This document shows, piece by piece, positions 1-7,552 of a stretch of 51,647 nt of DNA. The stretch comes from Ilumatobacteraceae bacterium. GTDB taxonomy: Bacteria; Actinomycetota; Acidimicrobiia; Acidimicrobiales; Ilumatobacteraceae. Both the position numbers and the translations under genes were made by a program. Positions within the stretch are counted from its first letter, which is position 1. Every line of letters begins with the position of its first letter. The stretch spans positions 1 through 51,647 of the forward strand of contig JAFMNE010000013.1 in NCBI GenBank assembly GCA_017859395.1, in the 5' to 3' direction. The notes beneath the pieces were generated by a model. That model searched no databases. It saw only the letters and a program-made list of their open reading frames with translations, and was not told the DNA's origin.

Positions 1-888
1 GGCCGGGAGTTCAAAAGGTGTGCCATCGAGCCCGAGGACCTCTTTTGTGCGGGCGACGTCCTCGGCTCCAAATGCCAAGCCATGGGCAGCTGCGGAGTCG
101 GTGTGGTCGGGGGAGGGGAAGCCGATATGGGTGCGCAATACGACGAGAGTGGGCGCGCCGCGGTGGGCGCGAGCCTGGTTCAGGACGGCTTCGAGCGCAT
201 CGAGGTCCTCGCCGATTTCACCCGCGTCGATGACGTGCCATCCATACGAGCGGAAACGTGCTGCGGCGTCATCGCCGACGGTGAGGTCCGTTGGTCCATC
301 GATGGTGATGCGGTTGTCATCGAATACGCACACCAAGTGGTCGAGGCCAAGGTGGCCGGCCAAGGAGGCGGCCTCGTGGCTGATGCCCTCCATCAAGCAG
401 CCATCACCGGCGATGACCCAAGTGTGATGGTTCACGAGGTCGGAGCCGTAGCGCGCCCGGAGGTTGGCCTCGGCCATTGCCATGCCGACCGCGTTGGCGA
501 TGCCTTGGCCGAGCGGTCCAGTCGTGACTTCCACCCCCGGTGTATGGCCCGCTTCGGGGTGGCCAGGTGTGGCCGACCCCCATTGGCGAAAGGCACGCAG
601 GTCATCGGCGCTGACGGCGTAGCCGTTCAGATGTAGCAGGGCGTATTGCAGGATCGAGGCGTGTCCGGCCGAGAGGATGAAACGGTCGCGGTCACGCCAT
701 GTCGGGTCGCTGGGATCGTGGCGCATCACACGGCTGTACAGCACGTGGCCAAGCGGAGCGAGAGCCATCGCTGTGCCCTGGTGGCCGCTGTTGGCCGCAG
801 CCGGCCCGTCCATGGCGATACCGCGGATGACGGCCACCGCGCGTTCGTCGATAGTTGGATCGAGTCGGTCAGGGGCGTCGCTGCTCAC
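1..888 (-). CDS. tkt: transketolase, N-terminal part (3' end beyond window)
   Basis: Thiamine-diphosphate enzyme of the non-oxidative pentose phosphate pathway that moves two-carbon units between sugar phosphates. The 296 visible codons are the N-terminal pyrimidine-binding half. Visible marks are SGHQGTA near residues 34-40, the ThDP motif GDG at 161-163 followed by a DDNRI stretch, and family-typical spacing. The reading frame runs off the window start, so the C-terminal half is not seen. GTG at 888 was chosen because a TACGCT hexamer ends 7 nt before it and no Shine-Dalgarno is present. The next gene on this strand lies 56 bp upstream. No defect is visible in the part present. Confidence 0.95.
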   Translation of the reverse strand, partial: MSSDAPDRLDPTIDERAVAVIRGIAMDGPAAANSGHQGTAMALAPLGHVLYSRVMRHDPSDPTWRDRDRFILSAGHASILQYALLHLNGYAVSADDLRAFRQWGSATPGHPEAGHTPGVEVTTGPLGQGIANAVGMAMAEANLRARYGSDLVNHHTWVIAGDGCLMEGISHEAASLAGHLGLDHLVCVFDDNRITIDGPTDLTVGDDAAARFRSYGWHVIDAGEIGEDLDALEAVLNQARAHRGAPTLVVLRTHIGFPSPDHTDSAAAHGLAFGAEDVARTKEVLGLDGTPFELPA

Positions 889-895
889 TCGGGCG

Positions 896-901
896 AGCGT
901 A
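896..901 (-). promoter_or_regulatory. -10 element for tkt
   Basis: TACGCT on the minus strand, 7 nt before the GTG start; implies a leaderless mRNA. Confidence 0.5.
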
Positions 902-944
902 GTTGTGGTGACCGTGTGAGATCAGCACCCGTGCGCTACACGGC

Positions 945-1358
945 TCAGGAGGTGGCCGTGTCCAGCAGGGTGAGCGGAACGGTGGTGACCGCGCCATGCC
1001 CAATGCGGCAATGCGCGTACACGGTGCCGGGTTCATCGAAGACGATCTCTGCCCTGACCAGGCGGTAGGTGAAGCGTCCAGGTTCCACGGTGAACGGTGC
1101 CACGTTACGAGCGATGGGTTCCGCGTCGGTGACCGTGGCCGGGTCGGGGTCGCGGGTGACGGTCACTTCGAACACGCCAGACCCGTCACCGTCGGGTGGG
1201 CAGTGGATGAGGGCAATCAGGTGCGGTTCGACGCTGACGGGGGGTGGGGTAGGCGAGGCGAACGAGAACATGATGCCGGTGAGATCGATACGAGTCGATG
1301 GTCCGTCAACCTGGCGAAGGTCGATGTTCTCGGCGAAGAGGGCGGAGATGATCTGCAC
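945..1358 (-). CDS. small beta-rich protein, DUF6941-like
   Basis: A 137-residue protein of unknown function, soluble, with no signal peptide or membrane segment. Alternating hydrophobic strands with an ...EPGRFTYRLV... and ...DEPGTVYAHC... pattern resemble the short actinobacterial DUF6941 family; this is a pattern-level resemblance only. GTG at 1358 is chosen because TACGGT lies 6 nt upstream, the spacing seen for many genes here; an upstream TTG at 1388 would add 10 residues. It sits between sodX and tkt on the same strand, 39 bp after sodX. No function can be assigned. Confidence 0.65.
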   Translation of the reverse strand: MQIISALFAENIDLRQVDGPSTRIDLTGIMFSFASPTPPPVSVEPHLIALIHCPPDGDGSGVFEVTVTRDPDPATVTDAEPIARNVAPFTVEPGRFTYRLVRAEIVFDEPGTVYAHCRIGHGAVTTVPLTLLDTATS

Positions 1359-1364
1359 ACCGTC

Positions 1365-1370
1365 ACCGTA
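1365..1370 (-). promoter_or_regulatory. -10 element for the DUF6941-like gene
   Basis: TACGGT on the minus strand, 6 nt before GTG 1358. Confidence 0.45.
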
Positions 1371-1397
1371 GCGGTGCACAGCTCGCAACGGCTTTGG

Positions 1398-1760
1398 TCA
1401 CATCCAACGGCGGGGGACAGCGATGATGACCAGCCACGAGGGCTGCAGGGAAACCGGCCCGAAGTCTGCCGAGTCGCGCCCGAGCGGATTGTCGGCGGTC
1501 ACCCACCACCGGCCGTCGTCGCATCGGTAGCCAAGACGTTTCACGAGGAGCATGTCGTTGTCGGGATGCGCGACGATTCGCCGCTGATGGGGCCGTGCCC
1601 GCGGCCAGCGGACACCGATCACCCCTTGGCCCGGCTCAAGACCGGGTCGCATCGAGTCCTCGACGACGATGAAACGTCGGATGGGGAAGCGGTCGCTGGA
1701 CACCATCGATGCGAGGTGGGCACACACACGACGGAGGCGACGCAGCAGATGCATGGCCAC
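1398..1760 (-). CDS. sodX: nickel superoxide dismutase maturation peptidase (S26 type)
   Basis: Predicted processing peptidase that removes the short NiSOD propeptide to expose the N-terminal His of the nickel hook. The roughly 120-residue protein carries the S26 Ser-Lys dyad: catalytic Ser in VEDSMRPGLEPG, Lys in DMLLVKRLG, followed by a DNPLGRDSADFGPV box typical of this family. It lacks an obvious membrane anchor, as in other SodX proteins. It is divergent from sodN with 74 bp between starts, the standard arrangement. GTG 1760 is preferred because TACCCT is 7 nt upstream; ATG 1754 is the alternative. The frame is open further upstream but would enter sodN. Confidence 0.88.
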   Translation of the reverse strand: MAMHLLRRLRRVCAHLASMVSSDRFPIRRFIVVEDSMRPGLEPGQGVIGVRWPRARPHQRRIVAHPDNDMLLVKRLGYRCDDGRWWVTADNPLGRDSADFGPVSLQPSWLVIIAVPRRWM

Positions 1761-1767
1761 CGACGGA

Positions 1768-1773
1768 AGGGTA
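1768..1773 (-). promoter_or_regulatory. -10 element for sodX
   Basis: TACCCT on the minus strand, 7 nt before GTG 1760. It overlaps a plus-strand TAGTGT (1772-1777) that could serve sodN. Confidence 0.45.
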
Positions 1774-1777
1774 GTGT
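1772..1777 (+). promoter_or_regulatory. possible -10 element for sodN
   Basis: TAGTGT about 57 bp before the sodN ATG, leaving a leader that contains a GAGGAG ribosome-binding site near 1821-1827. It shares bases with the sodX -10, so the two promoters may compete. Confidence 0.35.
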
Positions 1778-1834
1778 GCCCAACGACAACGACAGCGCTG
1801 CGGCGCTGCCCCCGACACACCCGAGGAGAACACG

Positions 1835-2257
1835 ATGATCGGACGACTGTTCGCATCCGCCACACCCGTTCACGCGCACTGCGACCTGTATTGCGGTGTC
1901 TACGACCCCGCTCAGGCTCGTATCGAGGCCATGTCGGTCGTCAAGACCGCACAGAAGTACCACGACTCTGATGATGCGGTGTTCCGCGACCGCTGCATCC
2001 TCATCAAGGAACAGCGTGCCGAGGAGGCCAAGCACCACCTCATGGTGCTGTGGGCCGACTTCTTCGCGCCGCCCCATTTCGAGCAGTACCCGCAGCTGCA
2101 CGATCTGTTCTGGAAGGCCATCCACCAAGCTGGTGAGGCGAAGAAGTCGATGGACCCTGCTGTGGGCGAGCAACTCGTTGCCTACATCGATGAGATTGCC
2201 GAGATTTTCTGGGCCACCGAGAAGGGCCAGCAGATGGGGATGTATCCCCCCGCCTGA
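1835..2257 (+). CDS. sodN: nickel-containing superoxide dismutase
   Basis: Cytoplasmic homohexameric NiSOD that dismutates superoxide to O2 and H2O2. The 140-residue precursor has a 14-residue propeptide; the mature N-terminus starts at His15 in HCDLYCGVYDP, giving His1, Cys2, Cys6 and Tyr9 of the nickel hook. The residue at hook position 5 is Tyr (TAT codon) where the usual motif has Pro. The remaining helical bundle matches the family in length and sequence, e.g. AQARIEAMSVVKT and EEAKHHLMVLW. A GAGGAG ribosome-binding site precedes the ATG. The maturation peptidase gene is divergent immediately upstream. Confidence 0.95.
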   Translation: MIGRLFASATPVHAHCDLYCGVYDPAQARIEAMSVVKTAQKYHDSDDAVFRDRCILIKEQRAEEAKHHLMVLWADFFAPPHFEQYPQLHDLFWKAIHQAGEAKKSMDPAVGEQLVAYIDEIAEIFWATEKGQQMGMYPPA

Positions 2258-2305
2258 TCATGGTGCGGTGCCCACTGCCGGCCCGCGACTGAACTGATAC
2301 TCACG

Positions 2306-2333
2306 CGATGCCCGGGGTTCGCCCCGGGCATCG
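2306..2333 (+). terminator. GC-rich hairpin with UUCG loop between convergent genes
   Basis: A 12-bp perfect stem (CGATGCCCGGGG and its complement) closed by a TTCG tetraloop, 48 bp after the sodN stop and 46 bp before the convergent desaturase stop. No T-tract follows on either side, so this would be the T-less type common in actinomycetes. It could act in both directions. Confidence 0.7.
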
Positions 2334-2379
2334 TCGTGTCCGGTGTTGGGTGCGCTGGGGGTCGTGCGATGGAGTGGGC

Positions 2380-3138
2380 TCAGGTGTCGGCGGCGACGCG
2401 TATGCCGTCGAGGCGCACGCGGGCGAGTCGCATCCAGGTCATCGGTTTGATGAGCAGCCACCCCAGGTCGATCTCGTACCAGCGGTGAGCGAGCTTGGCC
2501 GATGTGGGCGCCGCATGGTGGTTGTTGTGCAGCCCTTCGCCAGCCGTCAGCAGGGCCAGCCACTGGAGGTTGGTGGCTGAGTTCGCGTATGGGCGACGGC
2601 CGAAGTGATGGCCGATCGCATTCACCGCCGATGAGGCGGCGATGTAGTAATTGATGTGCACCACTGCGGCGACCGCCGCGGTCCACGGGCCGACCAACAT
2701 GACCAAGATGGCGATACCGCATCCGAGTCCGAGCAGGGCATGGTCGAAGAGGATGCGATCGGCGCGGGTCGGGGGAAGGTCACGGGCGTAACGCGCAACG
2801 TTTGTGGTGTCTCGGGCCGCTCGGCGGTACATCGCATAGTTCCGTAACTGCACCTGCCACCACCCGTGGACAGCAGGCGAGTGGGGGTCGTCAACTGTGT
2901 CGGTATGGGCGTGATGCTTGCGGTGGACGGCCACCCACTGGCGCACTCGAATGCCGGTTGTCAGCCACAGGACAACGGTGAAGGCCCAACGCGCCGGCGA
3001 CGAGAATGTGATGGCGCGGTGCGACAATCCGCGATGGAGGAACACCGTGGTGGCGAGATTGGCAATGGTGGTGATGGCAACACCGATCACCGTGCCGAAA
3101 ATGAGATGCCCGAGGAACGAATCAACCGCATCAAACAC
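2380..3138 (-). CDS. membrane fatty acid desaturase (acyl-CoA delta-9 type)
   Basis: Di-iron integral membrane desaturase that introduces a double bond into acyl chains. All three histidine boxes are present: HRGLSH (residues 35-40), HRKHHAHTD (72-80) and HNNHH near the C-terminus, with hydrophobic helical stretches before box 1 and between boxes 2 and 3. At 252 residues it is a short bacterial form. GTG 3138 was chosen because TACTGT ends 7 nt upstream; a longer frame would run into the divergent TetR gene. The neighbouring TetR gene and a shared inverted repeat suggest lipid-responsive repression, which is inference. Confidence 0.85.
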   Translation of the reverse strand: MFDAVDSFLGHLIFGTVIGVAITTIANLATTVFLHRGLSHRAITFSSPARWAFTVVLWLTTGIRVRQWVAVHRKHHAHTDTVDDPHSPAVHGWWQVQLRNYAMYRRAARDTTNVARYARDLPPTRADRILFDHALLGLGCGIAILVMLVGPWTAAVAAVVHINYYIAASSAVNAIGHHFGRRPYANSATNLQWLALLTAGEGLHNNHHAAPTSAKLAHRWYEIDLGWLLIKPMTWMRLARVRLDGIRVAADT

Positions 3139-3145
3139 AGTTCCG

Positions 3146-3151
3146 ACAGTA
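3146..3151 (-). promoter_or_regulatory. -10 element for the desaturase
   Basis: TACTGT on the minus strand, 7 nt before GTG 3138. Confidence 0.45.
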
Positions 3152-3160
3152 GCAGGTTCC

Positions 3161-3178
3161 CTACCGACCAGTAGGTAG
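3161..3178. promoter_or_regulatory. probable TetR operator
   Basis: Inverted repeat CTACC-N8-GGTAG centred between the divergent desaturase and TetR starts (61 bp apart). It lies just upstream of both -10 hexamers, where binding would block both promoters. Repression by the adjacent TetR protein is inferred from position and symmetry. Confidence 0.5.
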
Positions 3179-3186
3179 TCCTGCGC

Positions 3187-3192
3187 TACGAT
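3187..3192 (+). promoter_or_regulatory. -10 element for the TetR gene
   Basis: TACGAT, 6 nt before ATG 3199. Confidence 0.5.
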
Positions 3193-3198
3193 GCGACG

Positions 3199-3882
3199 AT
3201 GTCGTCGGTGCTTCCCCCTGAAGCTCACGCACACGGCGTGGGCGGCTCCGACGACACCCCTGGTGGTGTGCGGCCCATGCGTGAGCAGATCTTGGCTGAG
3301 GCAGTGCAGTGTTTCGCGGCTGACGGGTACGACGGTTGCTCCCTGAATGACATTGCGGCTGGCGTCGGGATTCGTCGTCCGAGCCTGCTCCATCATTTTG
3401 CGTCCAAGGAGATCCTCTACCAGGAGGTGTTCGAGCGACTGCTCTCGGACTGGTTCGCCGGTGTTGAATCTGCGGCAACCCAGCCGCTGACCGGTTGGGA
3501 CCGGGTGGAAGCGCTCCTTGGCGCAGGCTTCGATTTTTTTGCGGCGAATCCGGACTATGTCCGCTTAGTGCGACGTGCTGCTATCGACGGAGGGTCGCAT
3601 CTCGCCATCGATCTATCTGGGGTGTTGCGTCCGCTCTTCGATCGAGCTGCCGGTTACTTCGCCGCAGCGATGGAGTCCGGTGAGTTCACCCACCATGATC
3701 CGCGGCAACTGATGATTACCGGATACGGCGCTCTGCTCACCTATTTTTCTGATTCGGCCTTCCTCGATGGGCTCCTCGATCGTGACCCGATGGAGGCGGC
3801 AGCGCTCGACCAACGGCGTCAACACGTGCTCTCGTTCTTCCGGGCTGCGCTGGTCTCAGAGGGCGGGGCCAGCGGACCATGA
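3199..3882 (+). CDS. TetR/AcrR family transcriptional regulator
   Basis: A 227-residue one-component repressor. The N-terminal helix-turn-helix spans about residues 28-75 ([17 protein letters not shown], then [20 protein letters not shown]), followed by a helical ligand-binding domain rich in aromatic residues ([16 protein letters not shown]). About 27 residues precede the DNA-binding domain, a little more than usual; the internal Met just before REQILAE is an alternative start. It is divergent from the desaturase across an inverted repeat and lies 46 bp upstream of an acyl-CoA synthetase gene. It probably senses a fatty acid or acyl-CoA and controls these neighbours; that is inferred from context. 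Confidence 0.9.
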   Translation: MSSVLPPEAHAHGVGGSDDTPGGVRPMREQILAEAVQCFAADGYDGCSLNDIAAGVGIRRPSLLHHFASKEILYQEVFERLLSDWFAGVESAATQPLTGWDRVEALLGAGFDFFAANPDYVRLVRRAAIDGGSHLAIDLSGVLRPLFDRAAGYFAAAMESGEFTHHDPRQLMITGYGALLTYFSDSAFLDGLLDRDPMEAAALDQRRQHVLSFFRAALVSEGGASGP

Positions 3883-3915
3883 AACGGTGACCGGTTGTGC
3901 ACGCGACGTGCTGGC

Positions 3916-3921
3916 TAGCGT
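3916..3921 (+). promoter_or_regulatory. -10 element for the acyl-CoA synthetase gene
   Basis: TAGCGT, 7 nt before ATG 3929. Confidence 0.4.
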
Positions 3922-3928
3922 GGGTCCC

Positions 3929-6088
3929 ATGTCACACCACGAACCCTCCGGTGGCCGCACGCTGTCTGAAGCCCAGTCGCGAGATCTCCTTGCACAGGCC
4001 GGTGTGAGATTTGCCCGACTGCGACAAGCCACGACACCCGAAGAGGCCGTCGCGGCGGCTCAGCAGGTGGGTGGACGCGTCGTGGTCAAACTAAATGGGG
4101 ATCGGATCGCCCATAAGTCGGAGCGCGGTCTAGTGCGGGTTGATGTCAGCGGTGACGAGGCCGTGCGTCGCGCCGCCGAGGAAATCCTTGCTGCGGTGCG
4201 CCCCGATGACGGTGACGTCAATCTGCTCATTGCCGAATATGTCGCTGGGCTGCGTGAACTCATCGTGGGTATGGTGCACGACCCCCAGTTTGGGCCGGTT
4301 GTGATGCTCGGAATCGGAGGCGTCCTCGCTGAGGCGATCGCCGACGTCGGATTCCGCCCAGCGCCGCTCGACGTGGCCGCTGCTCACGAGCTGATCAACG
4401 ACCTCTCTCTCCAGGATCTCCTCGGCGAATTCCGCGGCGATGCGGCTCTCGACCGTGATGCGCTGGCCGACCTGTTAGTAGCGGTTGGATCGCTGGCTCA
4501 TGACCGCACCGATATCGCGAGTGTCGACCTCAACCCGGTCATCATCACCACATTGGGTGAACCGGTCGCGGTGGACGCACTTGTGGAGATGGCAGACGCG
4601 TCGGTGGCACCGGCCGCGGAACGCCCCCGTATCGATCCAGAGCGTTTTGCCGCCTTGTTCGACCCCAAGGGTGTGGTCATCACCGGGGCATCGACGCATC
4701 CCGGCAAGTTCGGATTTGTGAGTCTTCACAACATCTTGGCGTCGGGGTACCGCGGTGCGGTTCATGCCACAAATCTGAAGTGCGAAGAAGTGCTGGGTAT
4801 CAATACCGTGGCCGATGTCGCCGACATTCCCGACGGCGCAGCCGACCTTGCATTCGTGTGTACCCCCGCAGCCACCAACCCGGACCTGCTCCGGGGACTG
4901 GCAGCGCGCGGGGTCCGCGCAGCGTTTTTGACATCGGCCGGGTACGGCGAAGCCGGTGAACAGGGTCGGGCGGCTGAAGCTGAATTGGTGGCGTTGGCTG
5001 ATGAACTCGGCATTTTGCTGGCCGGTCCCAATGGGCAGGGCGTGGTGTCGACGCCATCGTCGCTGTGCGCCCAGATCGTCGCGCCATATCCGCCAGCAGG
5101 CACGATCGGGGTTGCCAGCCAATCCGGCAACTTCGTGTCGAGCTTTCTCAACCTTGCACGAGCGACTGGTGTGGGCGTGAGCCGCGCAGTGTCGGCGGGC
5201 AATGCCGCAGCGGTCGGGGTCGGCGACTACCTCGGCTACTACGCCGATGATGAGGCGACGTCGGTGGGCTTGGCCTACCTCGAAGGTATCACCGATGGGC
5301 GGGCGCTGATGTCGCAGTTGTCGCAGGTGACACCGAAAATGCCGCTCGTGGTGCTCAAAGGCGGAGCGACCGCGGGCGGTGCCCGGGCTGCGGCGAGTCA
5401 CACCGGTGCGCTCGCGGCCGATGATCGTGTCTTCGACGGCGTGTGCCGAGCCATAGGCGTCTCGCGCGTTCACTCGGTCGAGGAGGCGTTTGACGTGGCG
5501 GCAACCTTTGCAACGCAGCCACTTCCACAGGGTCCGCGAGTAGCAGTGCTGACCACCGCCGGCGGTTGGGGTGTGGTCACCGCCGACGCCATTACACGCG
5601 AACGCGACCTGGTTCTGGCCGATCTACCTGACGACCTCCTCGTGGCTATTGATGCCGAACTGCCATCGCGGTGGAGTCGCAATAACCCGGTGGATTGCGC
5701 TGGCGGGGAGACCCGCGACACCATCCCCACCGTCATGGGCTTAATCGCGCGTCATCGGGACATTGACGCCGTGATCTACCTCGGGCTCGGTATTCAGTCG
5801 AATCAGGCTCGACTGATGCGCGAGGGCGAGTTCCATCCCGATCACGGCATCGGCCGGATCGTCGAGTATCACGAACGCCAGGATGCGCGGTTTGCCGAGG
5901 CGGCGGCGGAGTTGAGCGACGAGACCGGAAAGCCGATTCTCGTGGCGACCGAACTTGCTGTTGCAGACCCGGAAAATGCTGGCCCTGCCGCGGTGCGCGC
6001 CACCGGACGTATGTGCTACGCGACGGGCGATCGCGCGGTGCGGGCGCTTGGCCATCTGGTTCGGTATGCCCAATTCCTTGGACGGTGA
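3929..6088 (+). CDS. ADP-forming acyl-CoA/acetyl-CoA synthetase, fused beta-alpha form
   Basis: A 719-residue NDP-forming acid-CoA ligase converting acyl-CoA, ADP and phosphate to acid, ATP and CoA, or the reverse. Order: ATP-grasp domain (about 15-230; VVVKLNGDRIAHKSERG), Rossmann CoA-binding domain (about 245-345; FDPKGVVITGAST), then two succinyl-CoA-ligase-like flavodoxin domains. The phosphorylated His lies in ASHTGALAADD. The order is the reverse of the acetyltransferase-linked Pat-type proteins. ATG 3929 follows a TAGCGT hexamer at 7 nt. The substrate is not predictable from sequence. It heads a run of genes with gaps of 0-15 bp or overlaps ending near 12346. Confidence 0.88.
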   Translation: MSHHEPSGGRTLSEAQSRDLLAQAGVRFARLRQATTPEEAVAAAQQVGGRVVVKLNGDRIAHKSERGLVRVDVSGDEAVRRAAEEILAAVRPDDGDVNLLIAEYVAGLRELIVGMVHDPQFGPVVMLGIGGVLAEAIADVGFRPAPLDVAAAHELINDLSLQDLLGEFRGDAALDRDALADLLVAVGSLAHDRTDIASVDLNPVIITTLGEPVAVDALVEMADASVAPAAERPRIDPERFAALFDPKGVVITGASTHPGKFGFVSLHNILASGYRGAVHATNLKCEEVLGINTVADVADIPDGAADLAFVCTPAATNPDLLRGLAARGVRAAFLTSAGYGEAGEQGRAAEAELVALADELGILLAGPNGQGVVSTPSSLCAQIVAPYPPAGTIGVASQSGNFVSSFLNLARATGVGVSRAVSAGNAAAVGVGDYLGYYADDEATSVGLAYLEGITDGRALMSQLSQVTPKMPLVVLKGGATAGGARAAASHTGALAADDRVFDGVCRAIGVSRVHSVEEAFDVAATFATQPLPQGPRVAVLTTAGGWGVVTADAITRERDLVLADLPDDLLVAIDAELPSRWSRNNPVDCAGGETRDTIPTVMGLIARHRDIDAVIYLGLGIQSNQARLMREGEFHPDHGIGRIVEYHERQDARFAEAAAELSDETGKPILVATELAVADPENAGPAAVRATGRMCYATGDRAVRALGHLVRYAQFLGR

Positions 6089-6091
6089 GCA

Positions 6092-7552
6092 GTGACGGGC
6101 GCCGCTGACCGCGCACGTCCGCGCTCGCGGCACCACCCGGTGCTGGTTCTCGCGGGGATGTGTGCGGGCGTCGCCGTCGCGCTGTTCATCGTTCGTGCCG
6201 GTGCGGACTCGGTTGGGTCCACTGCGCCAGTCGATCGCGTGTCCGAACTGGTGGTGGTCCCTGTCGCTGGAGAGACGCCGGTGATGTCGCTACGTCGGTC
6301 GGCTGTGGAACTCGTGCAACGGCAGGGATTCGGGCAGCTGGATACGGCCCTCGACGGGTTTGCTGCACGTCTCGATGCTCGTTCGTGTGTTCGCGTTGCC
6401 GTCGGCGACGTCATCGCGGAATCTGGTCGTGACGGCATTGTGATTCCAGCGAGTTCGTTGAAAGTGCTGACCGCTGCGGTCGCGGTTGAAGTGCTCGGTG
6501 CCGATCACCGCTTCACGACCGCTGTGCAGGCGCCGGCACCCGTGGATGGTGTGGTCAACGGCAATATCACCCTCGTCGGTGGGGGTGATCCGCTGCTGTC
6601 GAGCGATTGGTACCCCTCCAGTGCGCTCGATCGCTACCCGGTGTTCAACCACACCTCGTTGGACGCGCTTGCTGCGCAGGTTGCGGCCTCAGGAGTGCAA
6701 CGGGTGACGGGCGTCGTTGTGGGGGATGGGTCGCGCTGGCCTGAGGAGCGGTACAACACGGCGTGGGCCGAGGGCGTCGCCGGTATCGAAGCTGGTCCGA
6801 TCGGCGCGCTGCTCGTCAATGACGCCCGAGTCGAGGGTGGTGCCTTTCGCTACGACGATCCCGTGGCCGCAGCCGTGATCGAATTCGAACGGGCTCTGCA
6901 ACGCGCCGGGATCGTGATCGACGGTGGTGCGGTGGCCGCCGCCGCACCTGCGTCGACGATCGCGGACATCAACTCTGCGGCACTGCGTGACGTGATCACC
7001 GAGATGTTGCACACCAGCGATAACAACACCGCGGAGATGCTTCTGCGCGAGATCGGGCTGGCTGCCGCGGGCGCAGGAACGACCACCGCGGGCACGACGG
7101 TCGTGCTCGACGTTCTTGCTGGCCTGGGCCTCGATACGTCAGGCATTGAATTATTCGATGGCAGCGGCCTTGCTCCGGGAAACAGAATTACCTGCGATGC
7201 ATTGTTGACGGTGCTGGCCACGGCACCCGATGCCGTCGTCGATGCTCTCGCGGTCGCGGGGCGCAGCGGATCGCTCATCGACGTCTACGCCGATACCGAG
7301 TGGGACGGTCGACTCCGCGCAAAAACGGGCACGCTGGGAAACCCGCCCTATGACCAGGACCCCCCAGCGGTGAAGGCTCTCGTGGGGGAATTACTGATGG
7401 GCAACACCGCAGAGTCCATGCGTTTTGCCCTCATCCTCAACCAGTACCAGATCGATGACCAGTCGCGGTACCGCCCGCTGTGGGGTGAACTTCTGGACAT
7501 TTTGGACACGGGTCCCGATGGGTACACGGTGGCCGACTTCGGGCCGCGATGA
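6092..7552 (+). CDS. dacB: D-alanyl-D-alanine carboxypeptidase/endopeptidase, PBP4 type
   Basis: Class C penicillin-binding protein acting on peptidoglycan stem peptides outside the membrane. The 486 residues begin with an uncleaved-looking signal anchor (about 16-36). All three catalytic motifs are intact: SSLK at 121-124, SDN at 309-311 and KTG at 411-413, and it has the family's VGGGDPLL and DGSGL segments. GTG 6092 starts 3 bp after the preceding stop. It overlaps the next gene, a degenerate paralogue, by ATGA. Confidence 0.92.
   Translation: MTGAADRARPRSRHHPVLVLAGMCAGVAVALFIVRAGADSVGSTAPVDRVSELVVVPVAGETPVMSLRRSAVELVQRQGFGQLDTALDGFAARLDARSCVRVAVGDVIAESGRDGIVIPASSLKVLTAAVAVEVLGADHRFTTAVQAPAPVDGVVNGNITLVGGGDPLLSSDWYPSSALDRYPVFNHTSLDALAAQVAASGVQRVTGVVVGDGSRWPEERYNTAWAEGVAGIEAGPIGALLVNDARVEGGAFRYDDPVAAAVIEFERALQRAGIVIDGGAVAAAAPASTIADINSAALRDVITEMLHTSDNNTAEMLLREIGLAAAGAGTTTAGTTVVLDVLAGLGLDTSGIELFDGSGLAPGNRITCDALLTVLATAPDAVVDALAVAGRSGSLIDVYADTEWDGRLRAKTGTLGNPPYDQDPPAVKALVGELLMGNTAESMRFALILNQYQIDDQSRYRPLWGELLDILDTGPDGYTVADFGPR

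Noticed and set aside
4475-5473. 332-codon minus-strand frame opposite the acyl-CoA synthetase
   Set aside because: No motif; lies wholly inside a gene with conserved domains.
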